Made by a program: the position numbers and the translations under genes. Positions 6,494 to 13,508 of a DNA stretch of 40,886 nt are shown one piece after another. The stretch is from an uncultured Coprococcus sp. Its GTDB lineage: Bacteria; Bacillota; Clostridia; Lachnospirales; Lachnospiraceae. The first letter of the stretch is position 1; each line of letters starts with the position of its first letter. The stretch is taken from NCBI GenBank assembly GCA_947632705.1, contig CANRQE010000019.1, forward strand, positions 1-40,886, in the 5' to 3' direction. A model generated the notes under the pieces. It was not told the origin of the DNA and made no database searches. It saw only the letters and a list, made by a program, of their open reading frames with translations.

Positions 6494-8041
6494 ATGACAA
6501 AAAAAGAAATCGAAGCAAGCTTAAAACAAACTTTTACAAATAATACCCCTGATATATTCGACGCAATTCTGAATGACTGTAAAGAACAACGGGGAAATGT
6601 TGCCTGTGCTGGCAGAACGAAAAGAATGAACAGATGGCTCTATCGGGTTGCAGGTATGGTTGCAATACTGTTGATTATTGCATGTGCTTCTTTTGGACTT
6701 TATTATCACAAAATTAATTATACTCTGGATTCCACCATCTCACTGGATGTAAACCCGAGCATCGAAATTCAGGTAAATCAGAAAGAACGTGTGCTTGCTG
6801 TCATACCATTGAACGATGATGGAAAAATAGTACTCGGTGACATGGATCTTACAGGAAGCGATCTTGAAGTCACGGTAAACGCTCTGATTGGTTCCATGCT
6901 CCAGAATGGGTACCTGAATGATACCAGTAATTCGATACTTGTGAGTGTAGATAGTGATGACTCCAATAAGAGTGCAGAGATACAGAAAAGATTGACAGAT
7001 GAAATCAGTTTACTGCTTTGTACAGATACATTTGATGGTGCCGTACTGAGTCAGACTGTCAGACAGGACGAAGATACCCGGGCGCTTGCCGCACAATATG
7101 GCATTACGCTTGGAAAAGCACAGCTGATTCAGCAAATCGTCAGCCAGAATAGCAGATATACCTTCCCCGACCTTGTTCCGCTTTCTATCAATGAATTGAA
7201 CCTGATCAGCAGAACCGGCAATATTGTTCTTCAGGATATTGAGTCCGTTGGAGCAGCAAGCGATAAAGGGTATGTTGGAGAGACTGCTGCAAAAAGCACG
7301 GCTCTCAGTCATGCAGGCGTAAAAGAAGCGGATATTTTCAATTACAGCTGGGAAATGGATTATGACAAAGGCAAAATGGTGTACGAAATAGAATTTAGTT
7401 CTGCAGGTTATGAATATGACTATGATATCGATGCATTAACCGGGGAAGTGATATGGAATCAAAAAGAAGCGGATGACGACTATATAAAGCCTGCTTCCGG
7501 AAATAATAACGGTACAGGCAGCAGTACAGGTAATAGCACAGGCAGTACGGAAGATAATAAAGGTAACGGTTCTCCTGTAATAAGTCCGGACAGTGCAAAA
7601 AGTGCGGCGTTCAATCATGCGGGAATTTCTGCCGAAAGAGCAAAAAATGTAAGATGCGGACTGGATTATGAAAACGGCCAGCAGATATATGAAGTTGAAT
7701 TTACCTGTGACGGCTATGAATATGATTATGATATCAATGCATCCACCGGTGCAGTTCTCCAGCATAAGGTTGAGGCTGATGATGATACAAAACCTGTACA
7801 AGGTGATAGTTCTACAGGAAATAATGGCAAGCAGCCTGACCATAGCCAGTCAAAAGAAAATAATGATAGCGGCCGCAATGAGAACAACAGAACTGATGCT
7901 TATGACAAGCCGGCTGATTATGACGACGATGAGATTGATGATAAGGATGACGATAGAGATGACGATGACACAGATGATGAAGATATAGATGATGATAACG
8001 AAAATGATGATGACGATGATGACGAGGCCGACGATGATTAG
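6494..8041 (+). CDS. RsgI-like membrane anti-sigma factor with two PepSY-like repeats and Asp-rich tail
   Basis: The protein has about 515 residues. A short cytoplasmic N-terminus (sigma-binding by inference) is followed by a membrane segment near residues 49-70. Next comes an RsgI-type extracellular domain opening with SISLDVNPSIEI; the Asn-Pro bond there is the known self-cleavage site in RsgI proteins. Two related PepSY-like modules follow, each ending YEYDYDI(D/N)A.TG.V. The last 40 residues are almost only Asp, Glu and Asn. ATG 6485 abuts the ribosome site GAGG (6481-6484), so the real start is ATG 6494, spaced nine. It presumably holds the upstream sigma factor and senses an envelope signal. 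The acidic tail could bind calcium or the cell wall; this is inference. Confidence 0.85.
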   Translation: MTKKEIEASLKQTFTNNTPDIFDAILNDCKEQRGNVACAGRTKRMNRWLYRVAGMVAILLIIACASFGLYYHKINYTLDSTISLDVNPSIEIQVNQKERVLAVIPLNDDGKIVLGDMDLTGSDLEVTVNALIGSMLQNGYLNDTSNSILVSVDSDDSNKSAEIQKRLTDEISLLLCTDTFDGAVLSQTVRQDEDTRALAAQYGITLGKAQLIQQIVSQNSRYTFPDLVPLSINELNLISRTGNIVLQDIESVGAASDKGYVGETAAKSTALSHAGVKEADIFNYSWEMDYDKGKMVYEIEFSSAGYEYDYDIDALTGEVIWNQKEADDDYIKPASGNNNGTGSSTGNSTGSTEDNKGNGSPVISPDSAKSAAFNHAGISAERAKNVRCGLDYENGQQIYEVEFTCDGYEYDYDINASTGAVLQHKVEADDDTKPVQGDSSTGNNGKQPDHSQSKENNDSGRNENNRTDAYDKPADYDDDEIDDKDDDRDDDDTDDEDIDDDNENDDDDDDEADDD

Positions 8042-8149
8042 CTTTGAATTTGTATAGGAAGAAAAGAAGACGGATTCCTCTGACAGCTTGTCTTTTTTCT
8101 GCCAAAGTGGTATGATCAGACATTATATATGATGGAAAGAGGAAGCATG

Positions 8150-8992
8150 ATGATAGTTGATTTTCATACACATACCTATCCGGAAAAGATCGCAGACAGG
8201 GTTTTAAAGGATTTGATGAACAAATCCGGCACGGAGGTATTTTCTGACGGAACCCTGGCCGGCCTTCAGGCATCCATGAAGCGGGCAGGGGTAGATATAT
8301 CGGTGATTCTTCCGGTTGTAACGGCGCCGAAGCAGACGGAAAAGATTAATGCGGTTGCTGCAGGGACAAATGAGCATTTTGGCGATACCGGGCTGTGGTC
8401 CTTTGGCGGGATCCATCCGGATAACGAAAATTACAAGGAAATTTTACAGGATATAAAGCACAAAGGATTAAAGGGAATCAAACTGCATCCGGATTATCAG
8501 GGAGTGTTCTTCAATGATATCCGTTATAAACGGATTGTGGACTATGCAAGTGAACTGGATCTGATGATTGTGGTACATGCGGGAATTGATATCGGGCTTT
8601 ACGATACGGTGCATTGTACTCCGGATATGGCAATTGAAATGTTAGAGGAAGTGGCGCCTGAAAAGCTTATTCTGGCACATCTTGGAGGCTGGAACATGTG
8701 GGATCAGGTATATCAGGATATTTGTGGAAGAAATGTATATCTGGACACGGCTTTTTCTTATGGAGATATTGCGTTTCGCCCGGGTGCAGAACATAAATGG
8801 AAGCTGGCAGAACAGGAACAGGTATTGAAGATCATTGCAAAACACGGGGCCGACCGTATCTTATTTGCAACGGACAGTCCATGGTCTGATCAGAAAACTT
8901 CCGTTGAAGATATCAGGGCTTTGCCGTTGACAGAAACGGAGAAAAATAAAATCCTTGGAGAAAATGCAGCAGCGTTATTACAGCTTGCATAA
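8150..8992 (+). CDS. Amidohydrolase, TIM-barrel metal-dependent hydrolase
   Basis: The 280-residue protein begins with the metal motif DFHTHTYPEK and continues with FGGIHPDN, GLKGIKLHPDYQGV, MIVVHAGID, LILAHLGG and ILFATDSPW. These are the ordered metal and catalytic sites of amidohydrolase-related (COG2159-type) proteins. The substrate is unknown; relatives act as decarboxylases or hydrolases. ATG 8129 and 8147 also lie in frame, but AGAGGA at 8138-8143 is best spaced (six) from ATG 8150. It stands alone between the RsgI-like gene and a tRNA region. Confidence 0.85.
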   Translation: MIVDFHTHTYPEKIADRVLKDLMNKSGTEVFSDGTLAGLQASMKRAGVDISVILPVVTAPKQTEKINAVAAGTNEHFGDTGLWSFGGIHPDNENYKEILQDIKHKGLKGIKLHPDYQGVFFNDIRYKRIVDYASELDLMIVVHAGIDIGLYDTVHCTPDMAIEMLEEVAPEKLILAHLGGWNMWDQVYQDICGRNVYLDTAFSYGDIAFRPGAEHKWKLAEQEQVLKIIAKHGADRILFATDSPWSDQKTSVEDIRALPLTETEKNKILGENAAALLQLA

Positions 8993-9041
8993 TCGTACAA
9001 GATTTTTGTGAAAAAAAATATAAAAAAATTGCATATATCTA

Positions 9042-9070
9042 TTGCAGTACATTTAAAATTATGTTACAAT
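9042..9070 (+). promoter_or_regulatory. Promoter of a candidate small RNA
   Basis: TTGCAG (9042-9047) and TACAAT (9065-9070) are spaced 17. The next thing downstream is a strong terminator with no coding frame between. The promoter lies inside a long inverted repeat (ATTTTTGTGAAAAAAA at 9002, its complement ending at 9101). Confidence 0.5.
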
Positions 9071-9076
9071 TCTGTT

Positions 9077-9155
9077 ACACAATAATTTTTTTCACAAAAA
9101 TACACATATATAAAGAGCCATGTTATCTGCGCCATTAACATGGCTCTTCATTTTT
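9077..9155 (+). ncRNA. Candidate small RNA, about 80 nt
   Basis: A sigma-A-type promoter ends at 9070 and a perfect terminator lies at 9114-9155. The predicted transcript of about 80 bases contains no start codon with a ribosome site and has an A/U-rich, unstructured 5' half. It could be a small regulatory RNA; alternatively, the terminator only serves the upstream amidohydrolase gene. Confidence 0.35.
9114..9155 (+). terminator. Strong intrinsic terminator
   Basis: AGAGCCATGTTA (9114-9125) pairs perfectly with TAACATGGCTCT (9136-9147) over 12 bp, followed by TCATTTTT. Confidence 0.85.
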
Positions 9156-9177
9156 ATATACGGAAACGTAGAAACAG

Positions 9178-9207
9178 AAAAAGGAACTGCGAAAAAGCAG
9201 TTCCTTT
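9178..9207 (-). terminator. Terminator of tRNA-Gln
   Basis: AAAGGAACTGC (9180-9190) pairs with GCAGTTCCTTT (9197-9207). Read on the minus strand it follows the tRNA by a few bases and ends in a T run. Confidence 0.8.
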
Positions 9208-9212
9208 GTAGC

Positions 9213-9284
9213 TGGGCTACTAGGATTCGAACCTAGAAAATGCTGGAGTCAGAGTCCAGTGCCTTACCATTTGGCGATAGCCCA
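9213..9284 (-). tRNA. tRNA-Gln (anticodon CTG)
   Basis: The minus strand reads TGGGCTATCGCCAAATGGTA at the 5' end, the usual bacterial tRNA-Gln start. Acceptor TGGGCTA/TAGCCCA, anticodon stem CTGGA/TCCAG with loop CTCTGAC (anticodon CTG) and T arm CTAGG/CCTAG around TTCGAAT all pair. The discriminator is G and no CCA is encoded, unlike the tRNA at 1293. It has its own promoter and terminator. Confidence 0.97.
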
Positions 9285-9302
9285 ATGCGTTCAACAGATG
9301 CT

Positions 9303-9331
9303 ATTATATATGATAGAGACATGAATTGCAA
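9303..9331 (-). promoter_or_regulatory. Promoter of tRNA-Gln
   Basis: On the minus strand TTGCAA (9326-9331) and a perfect TATAAT (9303-9308) are spaced 17, 19 bases before the tRNA. Confidence 0.85.
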
Positions 9332-9474
9332 GAACTTTTTTTACAAATATAGAATATTTCTTGCCTGATACAGGTAGAAATCTGAAGCATCCTGTTGTAT
9401 AATATGAGACGTCTTTTAGAGAAAACGGAATACCTGTGATATAACAGGCCGGAGGACAGAAACGGAGAGCAGAT

Positions 9475-10194
9475 ATGTATAGCTATGAAGCAGTGGTCAG
9501 ATATAGTGAGACCGGCGGAAAACTGAAGGCAGATGCCGCCGCTATTGCGAATTATCTTCAGGATTGCGCAATCCTGCATTCTGAAAAGGTGGGGATCGGA
9601 ATTGAATATTTAAAAGAGCATCACCGTGCCTGGTTTCTGATTTTTTGGCAGATTGCCGTTTCCAGATATCCGGATCTTGGGGAGAAGATTTTGATCAGAA
9701 CGTGGGCTCATGATTTTAAAGGCTCTCTGGGTTACCGGAATATAGAGATTACAGATCAGGATGGAAATTCTCTGGTGCAGGTAGCGTCTATCTGGAGCTA
9801 TATGGATATTCTGGAGCTGCGGCCTACAAAAATTGAGGCGGAGGTTGCCGCAGCCTATCCAATGGAACCGAAGCTGAATATGGAGTATGCGCCGAGAAAG
9901 CTGCAGCTTCTGCCGGATGCCCGGACCATAGAGGAAAGACGGGTGATGCAGTATCAGATTGATTCCAATCATCATATGAATAATTCTGCCTATATTGCCC
10001 TTGCACAGGAGTTTATAGAAGACACGGCAGCTATAAAGGAAATACGCACAGAGTATAAGAAGCAGTTTGTAAAAGGCGAAATTATCAGAATAAAAAAAGC
10101 GGTCAGTGGCAGAAACTGTCAGATTGTATTTACAGGGGAAGATGATCAGGTAAGATGTATTGTATTGTTTATACTGGAGGAGAAGCATGATTAA
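9475..10194 (+). CDS. Acyl-ACP thioesterase
   Basis: The 239-residue protein has the double hot-dog fold of bacterial FatA/FatB-like thioesterases. The first half contains LQDCAILHSEKVGIG and RAWFLIFWQIAVSRYP. The second half contains the conserved IDSNHHMNNSAYIALAQEFI catalytic region. It releases fatty acids from acyl carrier protein in the cytoplasm. GGAGAG precedes ATG 9475. Its last codons overlap the cvfB start, so the two are translationally coupled in a four-gene operon. Confidence 0.92.
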   Translation: MYSYEAVVRYSETGGKLKADAAAIANYLQDCAILHSEKVGIGIEYLKEHHRAWFLIFWQIAVSRYPDLGEKILIRTWAHDFKGSLGYRNIEITDQDGNSLVQVASIWSYMDILELRPTKIEAEVAAAYPMEPKLNMEYAPRKLQLLPDARTIEERRVMQYQIDSNHHMNNSAYIALAQEFIEDTAAIKEIRTEYKKQFVKGEIIRIKKAVSGRNCQIVFTGEDDQVRCIVLFILEEKHD

Positions 10195-11041
10195 AATCGG
10201 GGAATGGAACCAGTTAGAGGTAGTGAGAGAAAAGGAATTCGGGATATATCTTTCTGATGATACAGGAGAAAATGATGTGCTGCTGCCGGTCAGACAGGTA
10301 CCTGCGGGAACAAAAAAAGGTGAAAAGCTTTCGGTATTCATATATCGTGATTCTTCCGACAGACTGATCGCAACCTTAAACAGACCCCGCATCGCTCTGG
10401 GAGAACTGGCTGTTTTAAGATGCGCAGGTGTCACAAAAATCGGTGCATTTATGGACTGGGGACTGGAGAAAGATATTCTTTTGCCATTTAAAGAACAGAC
10501 CTGTCGGGTGGAAGAGGGAAAAGAGTATCTGGTCTATATGTATAAAGACAAATCAGAACGACTGTGTGTCAGTATGAAGGTATATGAGCATCTGCGGACC
10601 GATGCTCCGTATCAGGCAGGAGATGAAGTCCAGGGTATTGTGTATGAATTCAATCCGAATATGGGTGCCTTTATTGCGGTGGACGATTTGTATTCAGCAT
10701 TGCTTCCGATGAAGGAAATCCATAGCCGGATATCTGTAGGGGACAGGATTGAAGCCCGTGTAGTCAATGTCAGGGAAGACGGTAAGCTGGATCTGCTCAG
10801 ACAGAAGCCGATCAGACAGCAGATGGAAGAAGACAGCAGGATGGTATACAGAGTGATTGAAAGCTATCACGGCGTGCTGCCGTTTACAGATAAAGCAGAT
10901 AAGGAAATCATTGAAAAAGAGTTTGGATTAAGCAAGAATGCTTTTAAAAGAGCGGTCGGAAGACTGTTAAAAGAAGGTAAGATTCAAATTACAGAAAAAA
11001 ATATCATTTTAAAGGAGGATCATTATGAAACAGATCATTAG
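10187..11041 (+). CDS. cvfB: CvfB-type S1 RNA-binding protein
   Basis: This 284-residue protein has tandem S1-like beta-barrels: MIKIGEWNQLEVVREKEFGI and VLLPVRQVP, then GAFMDWGLEKDILLPFKEQ, then YQAGDEVQGIVYEFNPNMGA. A C-terminal winged-helix region (EFGLSKNAFKRAVGRLLKEG) follows. CvfB proteins bind RNA and influence virulence and exoprotein expression in staphylococci. The frame is open from 10160, but GGAGGAG lies just before ATG 10187, within the thioesterase 3' end (8-base overlap). It overlaps ridA by 17 bases at the other end. Confidence 0.9.
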   Translation: MIKIGEWNQLEVVREKEFGIYLSDDTGENDVLLPVRQVPAGTKKGEKLSVFIYRDSSDRLIATLNRPRIALGELAVLRCAGVTKIGAFMDWGLEKDILLPFKEQTCRVEEGKEYLVYMYKDKSERLCVSMKVYEHLRTDAPYQAGDEVQGIVYEFNPNMGAFIAVDDLYSALLPMKEIHSRISVGDRIEARVVNVREDGKLDLLRQKPIRQQMEEDSRMVYRVIESYHGVLPFTDKADKEIIEKEFGLSKNAFKRAVGRLLKEGKIQITEKNIILKEDHYETDH

Positions 11042-11405
11042 TACTTCATCAGCGCCTGCCGCAATCGGGCCATATTCACAGGCAGTTCTGGTCGGAAATA
11101 TGCTTTATACGTCAGGCGTCATACCAATTGACCCCGTAACCAATACATTAGTAGAAGGGGATATCCGGGTTCAGGCTGCGCAGGCCATCGGTAATCTGAA
11201 AAATTTGCTGGAGGCAGGCGGCTCTTCCTGTGAAAACGTTGTAAAAACCACCGTATTTATTAAAAATATGGATGACTTTGGAATTGTCAATGAAATATAT
11301 CAGAGTTTCTTTACAGCCGATTGTCCGGCACGTTCCTGTGTAGAAGTAGCCAGGCTGCCGAAAGATGTTCTGATAGAAATTGAAGCGATTGCAGTAGTTG
11401 GATAA
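11025..11405 (+). CDS. ridA: RidA-family enamine/imine deaminase
   Basis: The 126-residue protein is full length for RidA (YjgF/YER057c/UK114). It contains AAIGPYSQAV, LYTSGVIPIDP, VVKTTVFIKNMDDF and the signature CPARSCVEVARLPKDVLIEI with the substrate-binding arginine R103. RidA hydrolyses reactive 2-aminoacrylate and related enamines made by PLP enzymes. AAAGGAGG inside the cvfB 3' end serves as its ribosome site. Confidence 0.96.
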   Translation: MKQIISTSSAPAAIGPYSQAVLVGNMLYTSGVIPIDPVTNTLVEGDIRVQAAQAIGNLKNLLEAGGSSCENVVKTTVFIKNMDDFGIVNEIYQSFFTADCPARSCVEVARLPKDVLIEIEAIAVVG

Positions 11406-11408
11406 TAT

Positions 11409-12383
11409 ATGGATAAGCAGAAAAACATTCAAAAAGCGATTATTTATTTTGCGGTTTTAATTTTTCTGTATGAGCTGGCATCCTTTCTTGTCATAAGAAT
11501 TGACTGGTTTCATGGTATGTCGGCTGAACAGAATATCTTATTTAGCCAGAGTTTGATCCTGGTTCCGACCATTTTGTTTTTTGTTGTTACAAGACAGAAT
11601 GTCTGTCAGGTGCTCCGGCTGAAGAAAATGCATTGGGCAACCTGGCTTTTGATACCGGTACTGGTATTTTGCATAGAGCCGTTAATGACCGTGTTAAATG
11701 CCGTATCCCTGTTGTTTGTGGATAATTATATTGCCGGAGTGTCCAATGCGCTGATCGAGCATCATTCCCTGCCGGTTTCCCTGTTATTGATGGCGGTGCT
11801 TCCCGCCGTTATAGAGGAGAGCGCATACAGAGGCGTCATACTCGGTAATTTCAGGGAAGGCAGCAGACTGGCGGCCATTTTAATTGCAGGATGTCTGTTT
11901 GGTATCATGCATATGAATTTTAATCAGATGGCATATGCGGTTGTGCTCGGAATTGTGTTCGGATTTATCGTAGAAGCAACAGGCAGTATTTTTTCAACGA
12001 TGCTTGCCCATTTTTGTATCAACGGGATATCTGTTGTGCTGAGTTTTCTGATCAGCCGGCTGTCTTTTCTGTTTCCGCAGGAGCAGATGCCGGATGGCAG
12101 TACACTAAGCAGACATGATATATTACAGGTAATACAGCTGTATCTGCCGGTTGCGGTAGTCGGGACGGTCATGGCAGCCGCCCTGATTTTTGCACTTGCA
12201 ATTTTAAATGGGAATAAAGATTCCTTTTTGGCATTGTTTAAAAAGCAGGAACAGACCTTGGCACCCGCGGGAGACCCTGCAAAAAAAATCCGGATTGTCA
12301 ATCCGGTTCTGATTATTACGGTTTTGTATTGTCTGGGAAAATGTATATTTGATGAATGGATCGCACCGGCTTTTTTCAGTTAA
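11409..12383 (+). CDS. CPBP-family intramembrane metalloprotease
   Basis: The 324-residue membrane protein has about eight hydrophobic segments. It carries the CPBP (Abi) motifs: EESAYRG with E136, E137 and R141, then FGIMHMNFNQ with H168, and a third histidine in LAHFCING. Members cleave or process peptides in the membrane; in bacteria roles include bacteriocin immunity. Distinct for the family is a long C-terminal extension with two more membrane segments (residues about 240-265 and 300-320). It follows ridA by three bases and closes the operon before the terminator at 12411. Confidence 0.88.
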   Translation: MDKQKNIQKAIIYFAVLIFLYELASFLVIRIDWFHGMSAEQNILFSQSLILVPTILFFVVTRQNVCQVLRLKKMHWATWLLIPVLVFCIEPLMTVLNAVSLLFVDNYIAGVSNALIEHHSLPVSLLLMAVLPAVIEESAYRGVILGNFREGSRLAAILIAGCLFGIMHMNFNQMAYAVVLGIVFGFIVEATGSIFSTMLAHFCINGISVVLSFLISRLSFLFPQEQMPDGSTLSRHDILQVIQLYLPVAVVGTVMAAALIFALAILNGNKDSFLALFKKQEQTLAPAGDPAKKIRIVNPVLIITVLYCLGKCIFDEWIAPAFFS

Positions 12384-12410
12384 TAAATATGAAGCGGGAA
12401 AGGCTTGAAC

Positions 12411-12461
12411 AAAAAAAAGATACAACAAACGGGAAAGGAATGGTTTGTTGTATCTTTTTTT
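12411..12461. terminator. Bidirectional terminator between CPBP and DUF378 genes
   Basis: AAAAAAAAGATACAACAAAC (12411-12430) pairs with GTTTGTTGTATCTTTTTT (12443-12460). It has T runs on both strands and serves the two convergent genes. Confidence 0.92.
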
Positions 12462-12464
12462 GTT

Positions 12465-12668
12465 TTAGTTTGATGTCTGACTGACATTGCTGTAAAAAGA
12501 TATAATATATAATCCGGCAATTCCCACTAATGTGTAAATAATTCTGGAGAATGCGGAGCTGTCACCAAACAGTGCGTCAACAATATTGTAATTAAAAATT
12601 CCAATAATGCCCCAAACAATTGCACCGATAATGGCGAGTGTCAGACAAATACAATTTAATACCTTCAT
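12465..12668 (-). CDS. DUF378 small membrane protein
   Basis: The 67-residue protein has two membrane helices (LTLAIIGAIVWGIIGIFNY and IIYTLVGIAGLYIISFYS) separated by a short polar loop NIVDALFGDSS. This is the whole DUF378 (YuzA-like) family pattern; the function is unknown. GGAGGAAAG precedes the ATG on the minus strand. It stands alone and divergent from the metal-efflux operon. Confidence 0.88.
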   Translation of the reverse strand: MKVLNCICLTLAIIGAIVWGIIGIFNYNIVDALFGDSSAFSRIIYTLVGIAGLYIISFYSNVSQTSN

Positions 12669-12788
12669 ACTTTCCTCCTCAAATGAGTTTGATGTATATA
12701 CATAGGATAAGCATTTCTGATAGAATCATACTGGAAAAAAATTCCAAACAAGATAAGAAAAAAATTCTAATAAATCTGGAAATAGTAG

Positions 12789-12817
12789 TTGACATTTACA
12801 TGTGCATATGATAAATT
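12789..12817 (+). promoter_or_regulatory. Promoter of the metal-efflux operon
   Basis: A consensus TTGACA (12789-12794) and TAAATT (12812-12817) are spaced 17. The ArsR operator lies just downstream, so bound repressor would block initiation. Confidence 0.8.
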
Positions 12818-12821
12818 CAAT

Positions 12822-12841
12822 ATATGAACAACAATTCATAT
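12822..12841 (+). promoter_or_regulatory. ArsR/SmtB-type operator
   Basis: ATATGAA and TTCATAT form a perfect inverted repeat around CAACAA. It matches the TGAACA-type dyads bound by SmtB/CzrA zinc repressors. It sits right after the -10 box and 28 bases before the arsR-type start, so the repressor very likely controls itself and the genes behind it. Confidence 0.82.
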
Positions 12842-12869
12842 GTTTACATATATTAAAAGGAGGTGTACT

Positions 12870-13205
12870 ATGGCTGCAGAATATCATCACACGGAGGAAC
12901 CGATTTTATTATCGGAAATGGTGCCGGGCGAGGAGACATTGTATGATCTGGCGGAGCTGTTTAAGATCTTCGGCGATTCGACCAGAATTCAGATTTTATA
13001 TGTTCTGCTGGAACAGGAGATGAGTGTCGGGGATATCGCGGAGAAGCTGTCCATGAATCCCTCAGCCATATCTCATCAGCTTCGGATGCTGAAGCAGGCA
13101 AAGCTGATCAAGAACCGCCGTTCCGGAAAAAATATTTTTTATTCACTGGCAGATGAACATGTTGTGACAATTATGAACCAGGGACTGGAACATATTCTGG
13201 AATAA
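12870..13205 (+). CDS. ArsR/SmtB-family zinc-type metal sensor repressor
   Basis: This 111-residue winged-helix repressor contains the recognition part MNPSAISHQLRMLKQAKLIK and a hairpin GKNIFYSLAD. The last helix reads DEHVVTIMNQGLEHILE. Its D, H, H and E have the spacing (+2, +11, +3) of the alpha-5 zinc site in CzrA/SmtB. No alpha-3 cysteine motif (CVCDL) is present, arguing for zinc or cobalt rather than lead or arsenic sensing. The start is ATG 12870 after AAAGGAGG, not 12840. It leads the HMA and P-type ATPase genes. Confidence 0.93.
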   Translation: MAAEYHHTEEPILLSEMVPGEETLYDLAELFKIFGDSTRIQILYVLLEQEMSVGDIAEKLSMNPSAISHQLRMLKQAKLIKNRRSGKNIFYSLADEHVVTIMNQGLEHILE

Positions 13206-13280
13206 AAAGAATGCAGGTTTTGTTCCTGTAAAAGGCAGGGAACAAAACGATCGTATGAATCAGGAAGGAGAGATTTTAGT

Positions 13281-13499
13281 ATGAAAAAGAGATTTCAATT
13301 AAATGATGTGGATTGTGCAAATTGTGCGGCAAAAATGGAGGAAGGGATTAAGAAGCTTCCGGGAGTAAAGGATGCTTCCATTAGTTTTATGGCACAGAAG
13401 CTGACAATAGAAGCGGAGGAGGATCAGTTTGACAGAATTCTCAAAGCAGCGCAAAAAATTGTAAGGGATATTGATGAAGAGGCTTCCATTCAATATTAG
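13281..13499 (+). CDS. Free-standing heavy-metal-associated (HMA) domain protein
   Basis: This 72-residue ferredoxin-like HMA domain has the metal site DCANCAAKM (cysteines 12 and 15), LPGVKDASISF and the C-terminal strand. Most zinc and cadmium ATPases carry this domain at their own N-terminus. Here it is a separate gene nine bases before an ATPase that lacks it, so it probably delivers metal to, or regulates, that pump. A GGAGAG site precedes the ATG. Confidence 0.92.
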   Translation: MKKRFQLNDVDCANCAAKMEEGIKKLPGVKDASISFMAQKLTIEAEEDQFDRILKAAQKIVRDIDEEASIQY

Positions 13500-13508
13500 G
13501 GTATCGGT

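Noticed and set aside
7668..8040. A repeat-rich locus or second gene in the GAT/GAC tract
   Set aside because: The tract is the Asp-rich tail of the RsgI-like protein in frame; opposite-strand and shifted frames there are its shadows.
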